Shown here piece by piece: positions 46,823 through 58,460 of a DNA stretch of 64,000 bases. Numbering within the stretch: the stretch's first letter is position 1; each line of letters opens with the position of its first letter. The notes under the pieces are model-generated. The model was given only the letters and a program-made list of their open reading frames with translations. It made no database searches and had not been told where the DNA came from. The stretch is from Absidia repens. Taxonomy: Eukaryota; Mucoromycota; Mucoromycetes; Mucorales; Cunninghamellaceae. The stretch spans positions 744,001 through 808,000 of the forward strand of contig MCGE01000005.1 in NCBI GenBank assembly GCA_002105175.1. The letters run 5' to 3'. The position numbers were made by a program, and so were the translations under genes.

Positions 46823-48690
46823 ATGGATGGCACTCGAGTAAGACGACGGGATCGACTTCGCTCTCTTGCTAGCACCACTTCTTCTGTCATCAAACAGGAA
46901 TTATCAAAATATCGAGAACCATCAAACCCAACTATGCAGTCTTCACGATCCGCTACTACTGATACCACTAGCACCACCATCAACAATACTGGCGAGTTAA
47001 ATATGGACCATGTAAACGACAAAATACAGTGTATCATCTTTCCAACTTATGCAGTGAAGATAAAGGACGACCATCATCAGCCGAAATGGAAGGTGAAGCT
47101 CTGTGGATGGACTTTTACTCTACCCGTCTCTAGCAGAATGGATCGTCTAATGCTTGGTAAAAAAAAAAAAAAAAAGGAAAAAAAGAACAAACCAAAGATA
47201 AAGACAAACAATCGATCATTAAAACTCATACATATCTTTATTTAATAGCTGCAGGACGGTCGTATGGAGGTGTGGCTGCCAATTCTGCTGAATATACCCA
47301 TTTTACCAATCTCTTTAATCAATTTCGATGTCAGACAATGCGAGGTATCGAAATGGTGCTTAGTTGGACTGGATCGCACATCATCGAAATGATCAACTCT
47401 GGACCGAATGGACGGTTTGAACATGTTCTATTCTTGGATCCTGCTGAATACGCTGGTCGGATACAACAAAAATGTTTGGAACTGGAAGCTAGATTTGTAG
47501 GTTCAGGTAAAATTGCGTGAATGCTCGAGGACGTACAAACAAAAAAAACAGAAGGCATTTAATATAACATTCACTTCCCTTTCTCTATATAGATATTGCC
47601 CCTCAAATTGGAACTGTTGATGTAATTGAATCCGAAGGCGTGTCTGTGATATCTGATATTGATGATACAATCAAGGTGACTGACATTTTGGATGGCAGGG
47701 ATATGATCTTACAAAACACATTCTTTCGAAAGGCCAAGGAAATCCCCGGGATGTCCAGCGTGTATCAAGCTTGGTCTGCGGAGGGTGTCAAATTTCATTA
47801 CGTTTCCAATTCTCCATGGCAAGTTTATCCTGCTTTACAAGAATTCCTCAAGGACAACAGCTTTCCGGAAGGCAGTATTCATTTGCGAATGGTATCGACA
47901 CAAAGCTTGATTCTTGGCAAACCTGGAAAGCACAAGTGGGATTCGATCACAACTATTTTAGAGGTAGGTTTGAAAAATGAAATTCAAATTTAATGACTTA
48001 TTTTTGGTCCACTAAACCATTTGTCATTTTACGCGATGGTTGGATATAGGACTTCCCGAAACGCAAATTCATCCTTATTGGTGATTCTGGAGAAATAGAT
48101 CCCGAAATGTAAGTCAATTAACATGAAATTGGACGGAACATCAATTTACTCTTTTTTTTTTTTTTTTTGTATTAAAGCTTTGCTAGGATTTACCAACGAT
48201 ACCCCGATCAAGTCGTCAAGATTTTCATCCACGATGTCACCAGTAAACGTGCAAAGCATGCCGATCGTCAAGCTGCTTCAAGAACAGACTCCTTTTATGA
48301 TGGCATCAAAAAAATGATAGCTGGCGAATTAACATCCTCATCATCATCATCATCTAATGGGGGTCCAAAACGTGTCAACACATCCTCTGAGAAAGCAATG
48401 GACGCAATGCTCACTCCAGAAGTGCCTGATAATCAACAACAAGTCATGGATCCAACGGTACCTCTAAAGACAAAGCTGGAACAATTTGAACAAAGAATGC
48501 AAAGGGTATCTGCCGGTATGCGTTATGGCGTCTTCACTGTCTTCTCTACCGCAACACAACTTTTACATGTAAGAGTAGATATTACTGGGATAGCGGGATT
48601 GGTAATTAACCTATACTCTATTTGTTATTTATATCATAGGATCCTGAAGTAGCGGAAGAACTCTATATGGCTAAGGGCAATTTAGAATAG
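46823..48690 (+). CDS. APP1: App1-type phosphatidate phosphatase
   Basis: Six exons (46823-47156, 47249-47506, 47593-47963, 48050-48108, 48178-48568, 48640-48690) give 487 aa. The catalytic DxDxT motif is D219-I-D221-D-T223 in SVISDIDDTIK, followed by FHYVSNSPWQVYPALQEFL and [29 protein letters not shown]. Together these are the hallmark of the App1 catalytic domain. Upstream, KVKLCGWTFTLP and SYGGVAANSAEYTHF match the App1 N-terminal region. Yeast App1 is a Mg2+-dependent phosphatidate phosphatase at cortical actin patches linked to endocytosis. This protein is shorter than yeast App1 and ends soon after the phosphatase region with a Ser-rich linker. An intron carries a purine-rich block, and a (TCA)n run encodes poly-Ser. 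Confidence 0.93.
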
Positions 48691-49365
48691 TTTTAGTTTT
48701 TAGTTTTTAGTCTAAGTTAGTTAAGTAGCTAATTGTTTTGTCTTTTTAGTATATTTGACTTTTGCTTTTGCTTGGCATGCGATGCAATACTGTACAAAGT
48801 TAATAAATCATTGTTTTTATTTAATTAACAATCATCTATGTCAGGCTTTTCTCACTTGTTTTTGTTGTTGTTAGTGTTATTATTGAATAATAACACAATA
48901 GTGATTTTATATCTATCAGGACTGGTGACGTTGAAGAATTATGTGTGTCATAATATCACATGATGAGGTGGTTGGTTTCTCGAGCTTCAAAATGATCTAC
49001 TGAACGTCAAGGGGAGGGGTTGAAGCGTGGTGGTCAGACTCTTGGGGCTTAAATGGCTTTTATATTTGTTTGTTTTTTCTCTTATAGTATACCATCCGCA
49101 AAAAAAAAAAAAAAAAAAAAAAAAAGTGAACGGGATACATGTATAATGTCCAGTGGAAGACATAGTATTTTATACGGAAGACGACGTTGACCTAGGCTAG
49201 TTAAAATAAGTAAATAGTAGAGCAGGGATAGGACCTCTCTTTATATCAAGAGAACTACAACCGTAAAAGAATCAACGAGGCTTCCAGAAAAACTAGCCAT
49301 AGGGCAACTGAAAATGCTCTATTGAGCATATTTTTCTTCATCCACATGAAAAAAAAGTCGGTATA
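48691..49365. other. Intergenic
   Basis: 3' UTR of APP1 with AATAAA near 48803, then AT-rich sequence with an A run at about 49100-49124. Leads into repeat copy 5. Confidence 0.5.
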
Positions 49366-50006
49366 TTTCAAATCCCGCACATGTGATTTTTGTTTTATTT
49401 TTTCGCTCTCTTTCTTTCCCATTTTCTTTTTTCCTTCCTTCAATTCTTCACAATTGTGGCTCGTATGGGATTATGTTGGACTTAGAATTGTGTCAGGGCT
49501 AGTTTCGAAGGGTTTTTAGCTCAGGGAATACAACATGCATGGGGAACCCCTTTCATTTTGAATTCAGAATTTTGGACCGCCCTTGCTTGGCGTTTTGAAG
49601 CCTCCATTAGCTTAATTAGTGTTAGTTTGTTCATAGTTTGTTCTATATATGAATAAAATATGTCTCTTTTTACTTGCTTTGATGGAAATATGACCATTGG
49701 TCTCTTCATGTTTTGTGGAATAGAGTCCTTTTCACTACCATCACACCCCTTTTCGATTAGTGTTGACTGTTGTTTATGTTTCAATAAAAGATATTCGGAT
49801 ACTCTTTCACATGTCTTGTACAGTATACTGATTCATCTTTACAGCCTTTCCTTAGATTAATATACTCTTTACATCTTCCATCAGCATATATCGTGCTACT
49901 TACATTAGATCCCTTGTTACAATGACTGCCCCTCCCTTTTAATTTATATTTATCATAGTGCTTCAATAAAATATACTATTTTTTAACCATCCTCTGACCC
50001 AATTGA
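49366..50006 (+). repeat. Dispersed ~640-bp element, copy 5
   Basis: Begins TTTCAAATCCCGCACATGTG (E-box changed from CACGTG to CATGTG), then a C/T tract. The core is TTGTGTCAGGGCTAGTTTCG, then CATGCATGGGGAACCCCTTT and CCTCCATTAGCTTAATTAGT. Modules ATGAATAAAATATGTC, TTCAATAAAAGATAT and TTCAATAAAATATACT follow, and it ends near CTGACCCAATTGATAG. This copy shows the tandem AATAAA modules most clearly. Confidence 0.85.
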
Positions 50007-50725
50007 TAGTGAGTAATGATGTTGTAGCTGTTTTGCGCGTGCTCTAGTAAACTCCTTTTTTCTGAGGTATAGCCATTGCTATAAACTATTTCCTTCCAAG
50101 TTCCCTAGCGACTGCTTGGCAGTTTATGTCAGTTAATATGAAACGTTGACCTCATCCGTGCGTAGCCATTCATATGATTTACCATGAATGTAGCTTCAGA
50201 GTAGTATTCCCTATAAGATGCTGTACACCCTGCTAGACTGGACCTGCATATATATATGACTCTAGGTACTATGACGTTAGCTCACGAGCTGCATGGCAAC
50301 AACATAGCTGTAATCAAGTGAACCCGAAAAAAAGTGTCCCCAATTTTGAAGTTGAACAGTGGTCGTTTGGAAGATGGTACTTGATCCTTCTTCATAAATC
50401 ATAAAAAAATAACACGCACATATACACACATATATATATACATATAGTTCGTATTATTTCACGAGCTAAATAAGAAATATAAAAAAGCATTTTTATTATC
50501 AATATATAAAAAGTATCTAACCTAATGATAATCATGATGAAGGTAGGATAATAAATAAGGGTTTAATAATATATTTCTTTATTCAATCAAGGTCCTAAGA
50601 TAATAGCTAAACTAAAGGGGTCATTTATTAAAAAAAAAAAAAAGGTACTATATCACCCACGAATAAGGTATCAGCAAGTTGACATCCCCAAACAATCGAA
50701 TCAACGAGTTCATGGTGTAAAGAGT
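50007..50725. other. Intergenic
   Basis: 3' flank of repeat copy 5 and of SDH2 (-). A (TA)n/(CA)n patch lies at 50410-50445. No gene seen. Confidence 0.45.
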
Positions 50726-52201
50726 CTATTCTTTAGCCATCATCAACTTGATTTCAGCGATAGCGGTACCGGGTGCCAATCCCTTGGGACAGGTTTTACT
50801 AAAAGAAACCAAAAGTCAGTACGTACGCCTATGCCATGTAAAACCCTTCCCATCCCTCCAAAAGATAATGACTTTACCTGCAATTCATGATGGTGTGACA
50901 ACGGTAAAGGGACATTTTGTTTTGAAGTTTGTCGCGACGTTCGATACCAAATTGATCGCGAGAGTCAATCATCCAACGATAGGCTTGCATGAGTACGGCA
51001 GGACCCAAGTATTCTTCCTAGTAAAAAGGAAAGACAAAGAGGTTGAGTAACTTTGTTTTTTTAAAAGAAGTGAATACCTGCCAAATATAGTAGACGCTAG
51101 CAGGGTGTATCACATGTCTTTTCCCCACACCCATTTCTTTTATCTAATCTACATTCCCCTTTATAGTCTTTTTCTATTTTTTTTTTTTTATCTGAGGTGA
51201 TTAAACTTACTTGATTCCACCAGTAAGAGGGGCAAGAGGTGGAGCAACAAGCGCAAAGAATACATTCATAAAGACCGTCCTAATCATCCATAAAATTATC
51301 AACAAAGCAGCCATCATTAGTACCAATTCATTCCAATTTTCTAATCTGGTAGTTGTACTTTCTTACCAACTTCTTTCTATCTTCAATGGATTGTAAATTT
51401 TCCTTGCCGTCAGTGGGAGCTTGTTTTTGCTTGAGGTAAGGTTCAATGCTCTTGTATTGGTTATAAAAGTGGAAAAGATCAGGTACAAGATCCTTGACAA
51501 TGTTCACTATGAAAATAGATATATACATGAGCCATTACTACTATCGACTATATCATTTCATATCAAACGCAATTCTTACTGTGGGGCAAGGGATAAATCT
51601 TGAGAGGCTTGGAGACATCACGATCCACTTTGGAGATACAAGCAAGTGTGTTTCCACCTTCAATGTTCATAGCACAAGAGCCACAAATACCTTCACGGCA
51701 CGATCGACGGAAAGTCAAGGTAGGGTCTTGTTCATTTTTGATCTTGATAAGAGCATCTAAGACCATAGGTCCGCAAGCGTTCAGGTCGAGTTTGTAGCTT
51801 TCCAAACGAGGCTTTTCGGTAGGCGTATCAGGACTCTGTCAACGTAAGACAAAAGGATTTATGATGAGTAAATATAAAGGAATCATAACATGCAAAGACT
51901 TGTAAAAATTACCCAACGATAAATTTCAATGGTCTTGTACAAAGGTTCTTTCTTGAGAGGTTGTTCGGCAGGAGTTGCCATGTTGGTGCTAGTGGATGTT
52001 TGCAAGTGGCGTACCAAAGGCTATAATGATAGATAACAGCGATAAAAGAAAATAAAGTTCAGTACTGTAAAAAGATAAAACTAATATCATCAGTATGTAT
52101 CTAGTTCTTTTCTTTTTTTTTACCGAAGCCAACGGCATCCAAGAGCGGGAGCGAAGGGTGGATGTCGCAGTTGTTTTGAAAGCAGAAAGGGTGAAGGACA
52201 T
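50726..52201 (-). CDS. SDH2: Succinate dehydrogenase iron-sulfur subunit
   Basis: Seven exons (52201-52124, 52020-51913, 51835-51580, 51506-51367, 51279-51214, 51017-50878, 50798-50726) encode 286 aa. The N-terminus is a mitochondrial presequence rich in Ser, Thr and Arg. The [2Fe-2S] ligands lie in [16 protein letters not shown] and NTLAC. The [4Fe-4S]/[3Fe-4S] clusters are carried by [17 protein letters not shown] and [15 protein letters not shown]. It transfers electrons from FAD in SdhA to ubiquinone in complex II of the inner mitochondrial membrane. All catalytic cysteines and the quinone-site Trp pair (WW) are present. The 22-codon exon with the first 4Fe-4S cysteines is bounded by clean GT-AG sites. 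Confidence 0.97.
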
Positions 52202-53445
52202 TGTTGTTTCAATCAAAGATGGGTAGTAGAGTGGGGAGAGTTGATTTGAGATAAGACTAAATAAAGTTTTCCAAAATAGAAAGAGAAGGACGTTCTTATA
52301 TACAAGGTAGTTTTTTTTATGAATCTACAATGGATATAAAGAGTTGGGTGGGAGGTTCAATGTAACAATAAAAGAAGGGGAAGAACAAAGCAAGCAAAAT
52401 AAATAAATAAACAGAATATGAATTATTTTTTGTATTTTCTCCACCCCCCTCCCCCCTCCCTGGCTGAACCCCCCACAAGGTTACAAAAAAATTTTATGAC
52501 GGCGTTTGAATATCCGTCGCCCAGTTAGCATCATCATTTTTCCCTCTGCCACACTGCACTTGCCCATATTTCAACCTACATTTATTAGCGTTCCATCATA
52601 AAACCAATCAATCCGGAGTGTGTTGTTATGTCTTTTCTAATATTTCACTATAATAAGAAAGAAGAGTCTATTCTACGGTAGTCATTTTTAGAGAAAATAT
52701 GTAATAAAATTAGACAAGCATCCAAAAGCGGGTTCTTTCGGACCTTTGTTGCCATTCAGATCGTGATTGACGAGAACATGTCGGGTTGAAAAGGAGTTGG
52801 CTTTTTTTGTCTAAAAATGAAAGATATAGAAGATTATCCTAAAAAAATAAATAAAAAAAGTTGGTACTTGACATCATCTAATGATGATTATGATTTGGCT
52901 TTATATTTGACAAGAAAATAGATTAGTCACACTAAAGTATGCTTGATCTGATATTATGCCATAGTATATCAAATTTGAGATCAGTCAATGTAAGCGCAAT
53001 GGCATCTATAAAAAATGCAGATGAATATACAATAAATAGAGTTTGACAGTTCAATTTGTCCAATCAAAATCTAGGCAAGTGATACTTTTACTGTAGTTGA
53101 CAGGATCAAGATTAATTTAATGTAAAAATAGACATGGTGTAGTCAACCACGCTCACATAACATACAGCAACGTAAATCATAGGTAAAAGAGCAAAATACT
53201 TCTTTATTCAATAAAACAATATAAACAAAAGATAACTAAACTGAACAACTATCAATCATAATACCCAAATTCCCGACTATCTGTTCTATTGTATCAATAA
53301 TCCGATTTGAGCACAAGTTTCATCTAATAAAACAAAAAGAGAGAAGGTCAATTATTTTGCAGTGTATCCTCTTCCCCTCTTTTTCTCATCGCCCCGCTCC
53401 CCTTCCCCTAATTTTGAAGTTGCTAAAACACCTCTTGCTTTGTTT
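52202..53445. other. Intergenic
   Basis: SDH2 promoter side with a C-rich patch at 52440-52470 (CCCCCCTCCCCCCTCCC), then AT-rich sequence. No gene supported until about 53446. Confidence 0.45.
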
Positions 53446-54214
53446 TTACCTGACCCAAGGGCGCTGATTTGAATAAAGTAAGACCAGATAAAATAAAAAT
53501 GGGTACAACATGGTGTCAATATCCAATCGTTCCACATCTTTTCTCTTACCATCATATCGTCGGAAGAGGTCATTTTTTCCAGGTCACTGTTAGTCACTAG
53601 GGGAGAATCAATATAACGGTGTAGTTTTCCTGGTATACCGAGACACCAGTTCCAGCATGTCGTCCATAAATATTTCGGAAAAGAGGAAGATACTTATACA
53701 AACAATGCTTTGATACTAACATCAGATCCGCCGACATATGAGACCGTAAATGAGATTCCGGTGCTGGAGGGTTTGGTGACAATCGCATCTGGCAGAAGTC
53801 ATGGTTATGGTCATTGCTTTGAAATGCTATCAATGATGCGGAGGAGCAAGCCCGGCTGTTGCTGTTGTTTTGTCGATTTTCAATGATGCGCCACGGGAAA
53901 GGAATTGCGTTGTTGATAGCTGTAAAAAGTTGTGATGGTGATAGGTGTCTGCTGCATGTATTTTTGGTACAACGCAGAGACGGAGGTAAAAGATGCTAGA
54001 ATGTTCGGGCGCGAAGCAACATACAAGATGGATAGTTTCATGGAGGCCAGGACCAGTGAATTCAAAGGTGATCGAAGCCTGTTTCTATAGATGGATGCAA
54101 AAGTATAGTTGGAGTTATCGTTGGTTCACTCATAATTTCATCCCTCCACCCCTTGAGTTCAATTTTTGTCTATTCATACCTTGAAGCTAAGTAGTCATTG
54201 CTCACGTCTTTCAT
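53446..54214 (-). CDS. Candidate five-exon hypothetical protein (131 aa)
   Basis: Exons 54214-54180, 54084-54054, 53995-53721, 53586-53550 and 53463-53446 close in frame: MKDVSNDYLASR..., a main exon with SRHLSPSQLFTAINNAIPF and PWRIIENRQNN, then SADLIDLEKMTSSDDMM and the C-terminus RPWVR. The main exon has protein-like composition and strong flanking signals (TTCTAG acceptor, GTTAGT donor). The intron between exons 2 and 3 is only 58 nt with a weak GTCCTG donor, so the 5' part is tentative. No family recognised. Short antisense frames at 53993-54184 are less convincing. Confidence 0.4.
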
Positions 54215-55010
54215 GATCAAAATTGCTTTAAAGACTCCAGAGATAACCCATAAGACATAGCAGTGAATGGGACAGCCAGAATGGATCTATTACGAAAATC
54301 CAAGTGCAGGGACTTGATTTTCGTCGCATGATGGAAGAGATCAGCATTGATTGTAATAAAATAGAGCGCGAAAAAAGATCAAAAAAAAAAAAAAAAAAAA
54401 AGAGGAAAGGATATAAAAAAATGCCAACTTTATTTCCCGACAATATGTAAGCGCATTGTATCTAATCCTTATAGCTACACTATCAATTTAATATATAATA
54501 TTTCTAAGACTACATATATATAATCTACCAGTGTAAGAGACTAAAATCACTCAAGTTGATTCCAACAGTAAATCCAGTCATAGAAGCCTTTCCAAAACTG
54601 CAGGTCCAACCAAAGCACCAAATTGAGAGTAAACCATGGGCCATATTGAAGAATAACCAAGCACAACCAAGCCAAAGTACTACACACATAAATAAATATA
54701 AAAAAAAGGGTAGGTGGATACATGATACATATAAACTGTGCATACATACCATGCACAAGAATATACATAACACATAATCACATATAAAAAGTATATGATG
54801 ATCATGAAAACAGTCTTTTTTATTCGACGAGCATGCCAAAAGACTATAAGGGCAGCCGTAGGTTAGTATTATTTTACAAGGGAATAAAAACAAAAATAAA
54901 AAAGAATGATATGCATGAATGAACTAAACTAAAAAAAATGATGGTAAGTAGTAAAAAGTAAATGAGATGGATAAATAAATAAATAAATAAGAAAAGGAGG
55001 GGAAGAGTCA
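54215..55010. other. Intergenic, with a Trp-rich frame
   Basis: Mostly the 3' flank of the SLC35F gene (-), with a (TAAA)n/TTTA tandem near 54972-54988. Two overlapping minus-strand frames at 54525-54893 contain many Trp codons; a spliced version could encode a ~60-aa membrane peptide, but the signals are weak. Confidence 0.4.
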
Positions 55011-56454
55011 TCATTGTCGCGAAGCATACTCCGATTTGGGTGATTCATCGAAAGTGGTTCCTTCCTCGATAACATGCTGTTGTTGTTCGACATCATTAGC
55101 AGGTAAACCAAAAAGTTGACGACGTTCAGCTTCGGCAGTTTCTTTATCGAATGAGCCCATGACAGGTACAGGTGCAGGGAAGATATGATATATGGCAATA
55201 CCGATGATGATGATGACATAGGCAAAAGGATACATGACAGTAACAGAGTAGCCAAACAAGCCCAGACCAAAGATCAAGCCATAAAAATCACTGGTCAAGA
55301 TGGACAAATTGTAAAGGACAGCACTACCGAGACGGAACATGACAGGTGCCAAAGAATACAAGACAAACATACATACGGTATAAACCACAATCATACCAAC
55401 GGCTTCAGGCTGACCCACCAAAGAAGAGAATTCATTGCGTTCCAAGATCATCAGCTGGACCAAATTGATAAATGTCGCAAAGAAGGTAAACATCCCGATG
55501 ACTTCATAGAGAGGATGTTTTCTTGCCAAGAATTCTTCGCTGACATTGGATATACCATATAATGTGGCACCCAAAAGACAAAACAAATCACCTTTGACTG
55601 CATCCGCAGCAGCATAATTGCGTCCAGTAATCACATCGCTTGCTACCAGCATGCCCAGTCCACAGAGCGCAATAAAGACACCAAGGTATTGGACCCAGCG
55701 ATAACGTACCTTCAGGAAAAGGAAAGAGAGTATCATACACACGGGCGTACTCCAGCAATCTAAAAGCATGGCCGATAACATGGATGTATATTGAAAAGAT
55801 TTCACCACAAAGTAATTGCCTTCGACATCAACAAATCCGAGAATAAAGTCTACAAAGTATAATAATAATTCCCGAGCATGGATGAGTGAGCTATTTTACT
55901 ACTAACAAATAGCATGCCGATGATTTGTTCACAAGGAGTATAACTTACAAAAGATACCACGACGCCAAAATTGTAACAACCAACCGCGGATTCCCCGTTT
56001 GTAAATAGCATAGCTGTTGTAAACGATAGCAAGACAAGCACTATAAAAGAAGAGCACAGGTTAAGATCATGGTCAAGATTACTCTATTTCATCCTGTTTA
56101 ACTTACTAGACCAGAAATGTTTGAGTGGTGGGCGCAGCGACGCCATAGTCGTTGCTAAGTTTGGTTGTAACCACATTGGTACCAGTAATACAGAGAGATA
56201 AAACTAAAAAGACAAAACAGAGAAGGGTAGATGAGTGCCATTGGCACGTAAAAGCCTCGGACCTTTCTTAATTTTTTTTTTTTTTTACCTTGACCAAGGA
56301 AAAATACCTTCCAAAAGTTACGATCTTTCAGAAAGGCCACTCTTTCTTTCCAAGATTTCCGTTCTTGTGGAGCTGCAGGATTGGTTCCAGTTGACTTGAT
56401 TGATTGAAGATCAGCAATGGGAGTGAGAGTTTCCACAGCTGTTTTTTCGTCCAT
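55011..56454 (-). CDS. SLC35F1/2-family membrane transporter
   Basis: Four exons (56454-56289, 56203-56107, 56040-55949, 55849-55011) give 397 aa. After a basic cytosolic N-terminus (SWKERVAFLKDRNFWKVFFLGQ), about ten hydrophobic segments follow. Family blocks are visible: FVDVEGNYFVVKSFQYTSMLSAMLLDCWSTP, YLGVFIALCGLGMLVASD, KGDLFCLLGATLYGISNV and a final FAYVIIIIGIAIY. These match the SLC35F1/F2/F6 (DUF914) group of drug/metabolite-type transporters, whose physiological substrates are mostly unsettled. The C-terminal tail is hydrophilic and acidic. The structure is typical for the family, including the conserved DxxGNY start of the second half-repeat. Location is presumably Golgi/endosomal or plasma membrane. 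Confidence 0.9.
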
Positions 56455-57035
56455 TCTTGAAAATAACGATATTGAGAAAAATAAAAAAAGGAGAAAAAAA
56501 AAAAAAAAGAAATCAAAGATCGAAAATTTTTTTCAAAAGACATGTTTAAGGCGCCGCCGTCAAGATTTCAAAAAAAAGGGGACACAGAAAATGTTGCACA
56601 AAGAGAGCAACTCATCTTCTAACTACCTGATTTGGATCAAAAGCCTTTTTCATACTTTACAAGAAAATTGAGGTTTTTATTGGTTGTGATTTTTTGAATC
56701 AAGATAAAAAAAAAAAAAAAAAAAAAAGGGAATTGAATGGGGGAAGATTATATTTACGATAAAAAATGCAGAGGACATCAAAGGAATAAAACTATTTGTA
56801 CATGAAGAAAAAAAAAAAGATAGAATCATACAGAGAAGGAATAAAAGTAATAAGATGAATGATAACGAGGTGTGTGTGAGTGTGTGTTCAGTGTATGTGA
56901 TATAAAGGGTAATTTTTTTGGGTTTTGATAATGCGGTAAGTGATGATAAGTGCAATATAATGAGAAGATAATAATAATAATGGTGATGGGAAGGAAGAGG
57001 GAGGGAGGGGGGTTGAGTTTGTGGTTGCCTGCATT
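56455..57035. other. Intergenic between minus-strand genes
   Basis: SLC35F promoter side with A runs (56497-56507, 56707-56727) and the 3' UTR of the TBP gene with GT-rich and AT-rich segments. No gene seen. Confidence 0.5.
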
Positions 57036-58460
57036 TTATCCACCTTTCTTGAATTCTTGAAGTACAGGATAGATTGCTTGGAAGGCTTGGTAGATTTCTT
57101 CACGCACCTTGGCACCAGTCAATACGATTTTGCCAGACACAAAAATCAGCAAGACAATCTTGGGTTTCACCATACGATAGATCAGACCAGGGAACAATTC
57201 AGGTTCATACTATATAAAGTAAAACAAATTAGCATAAATAAAAAAATATAGCCGCTCAGTTGATTCGCTACTTACAGAACTGAAGTGACCGTGAGAGTAA
57301 GCCAAACCTTCAAGACGAATGGGAAACTTCACATCACAGGAACCAACGATATTTTGAATCTTGAAATCGGTAAACTTTGCTTGGAAGCCCAACTTCTGAA
57401 TGATACGAGCATATTTTCTTGCAGCTAATTTCGAGTCATCTTCCGATTTTGCACCTGTCACGACCATTTTTCCAGAAGCGAAGATCAAAGCCGTTGTTTT
57501 GGGATCACGAATACGCATAATCACAGCTGCGAACCGCTATATAGCCAAAAAAATAAACCAAGGATAAAAAAAAAAAAAAGGGCAAACATAAAACAAAGAA
57601 TCGAAATCCTGTTTAGTTTTGGTTTTCCAAATATCCCAAACTATCCTTTTTTTTCAATGTACCTTTGGATTGTATTCTGCATTTCGAGCATGAAGGGCAA
57701 TGTTCTTCAAGTCCAATCGACAATCCAAGTTGACCGTGGCCACAATGTTCCTATAATCACAATAAAAAAAAAGGTGTCAATGACATGAGATAATCATATA
57801 ATAATCATGGCAATATATAAAGGGACGGTAAATATATATATATGTATACTAGAAAGTAGGCGGTGTGGTAATGGGAAGTTGGTTTTTTTGATCTTTTTAT
57901 TTTTTCTTGTGATTGATTGATTGTGCAAGGTAGTAAGTGGAAGAAGACGAGAAGACGGAATGACACATTTATACGTACGCATGGACCTCCCACCCCTGCC
58001 CACAAAGCCAACAGTACAACAGACATATAATAAAAGTGACTATCTACCCACACCCTTTTCCCAAACCCAATATCCACCTTCCCCGTCCATGAACACACAA
58101 TGCATCATGCAAACACAGACCTTAACCCCATACTCTTCAACATGTCAATACGTATAAAAGTGCATCGTCGTCGTCGTTCAATGTAAAAAGGGTAGTCGAT
58201 AAAGTCGTAACGGGAGGGAAAGAGTGAAGACATATAAAAAGAAAATATAAAAAAAAAACTACGAAGTGGACTTACTGTAATGTAGGAGTGATACCAGCCA
58301 CAGCATAAGGATTCTGATCTCTACTGGGAGTAGGTGCATCTAATGGAGCCGGTGTTGATGGCACAGCAAATGGAGTTGAATTGTGATGAGGTGTAGGAAC
58401 AGAGGGAGTCTGCATGGCAGGAGTGGTCATTGATGGTGTGGCTATGTTGAATCCTGACAT
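57036..58460 (-). CDS. SPT15: TATA-box-binding protein (TBP)
   Basis: Four exons (58460-58276, 57750-57663, 57536-57276, 57209-57036) encode 235 aa, close to yeast Spt15 (240 aa). The short N-terminus is Pro/Thr/Ala-rich with no long Gln run. The saddle-shaped core has two repeats: [48 protein letters not shown] and [21 protein letters not shown]...[23 protein letters not shown]. Each is followed by SGK(M/I)V(V/L)TGAK. The intercalating phenylalanines of both repeats are present. TBP nucleates TFIID, TFIIIB and SL1-type complexes at promoters. Introns are phase 0 or 2; all sites GT-AG. Confidence 0.97.

Noticed and set aside
54525..54893. Trp-rich minus-strand frames that could be a small membrane protein
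   Set aside because: Two overlapping frames compete, the only splice model uses weak signals, and the segment fits the 3' flank of the SLC35F gene.
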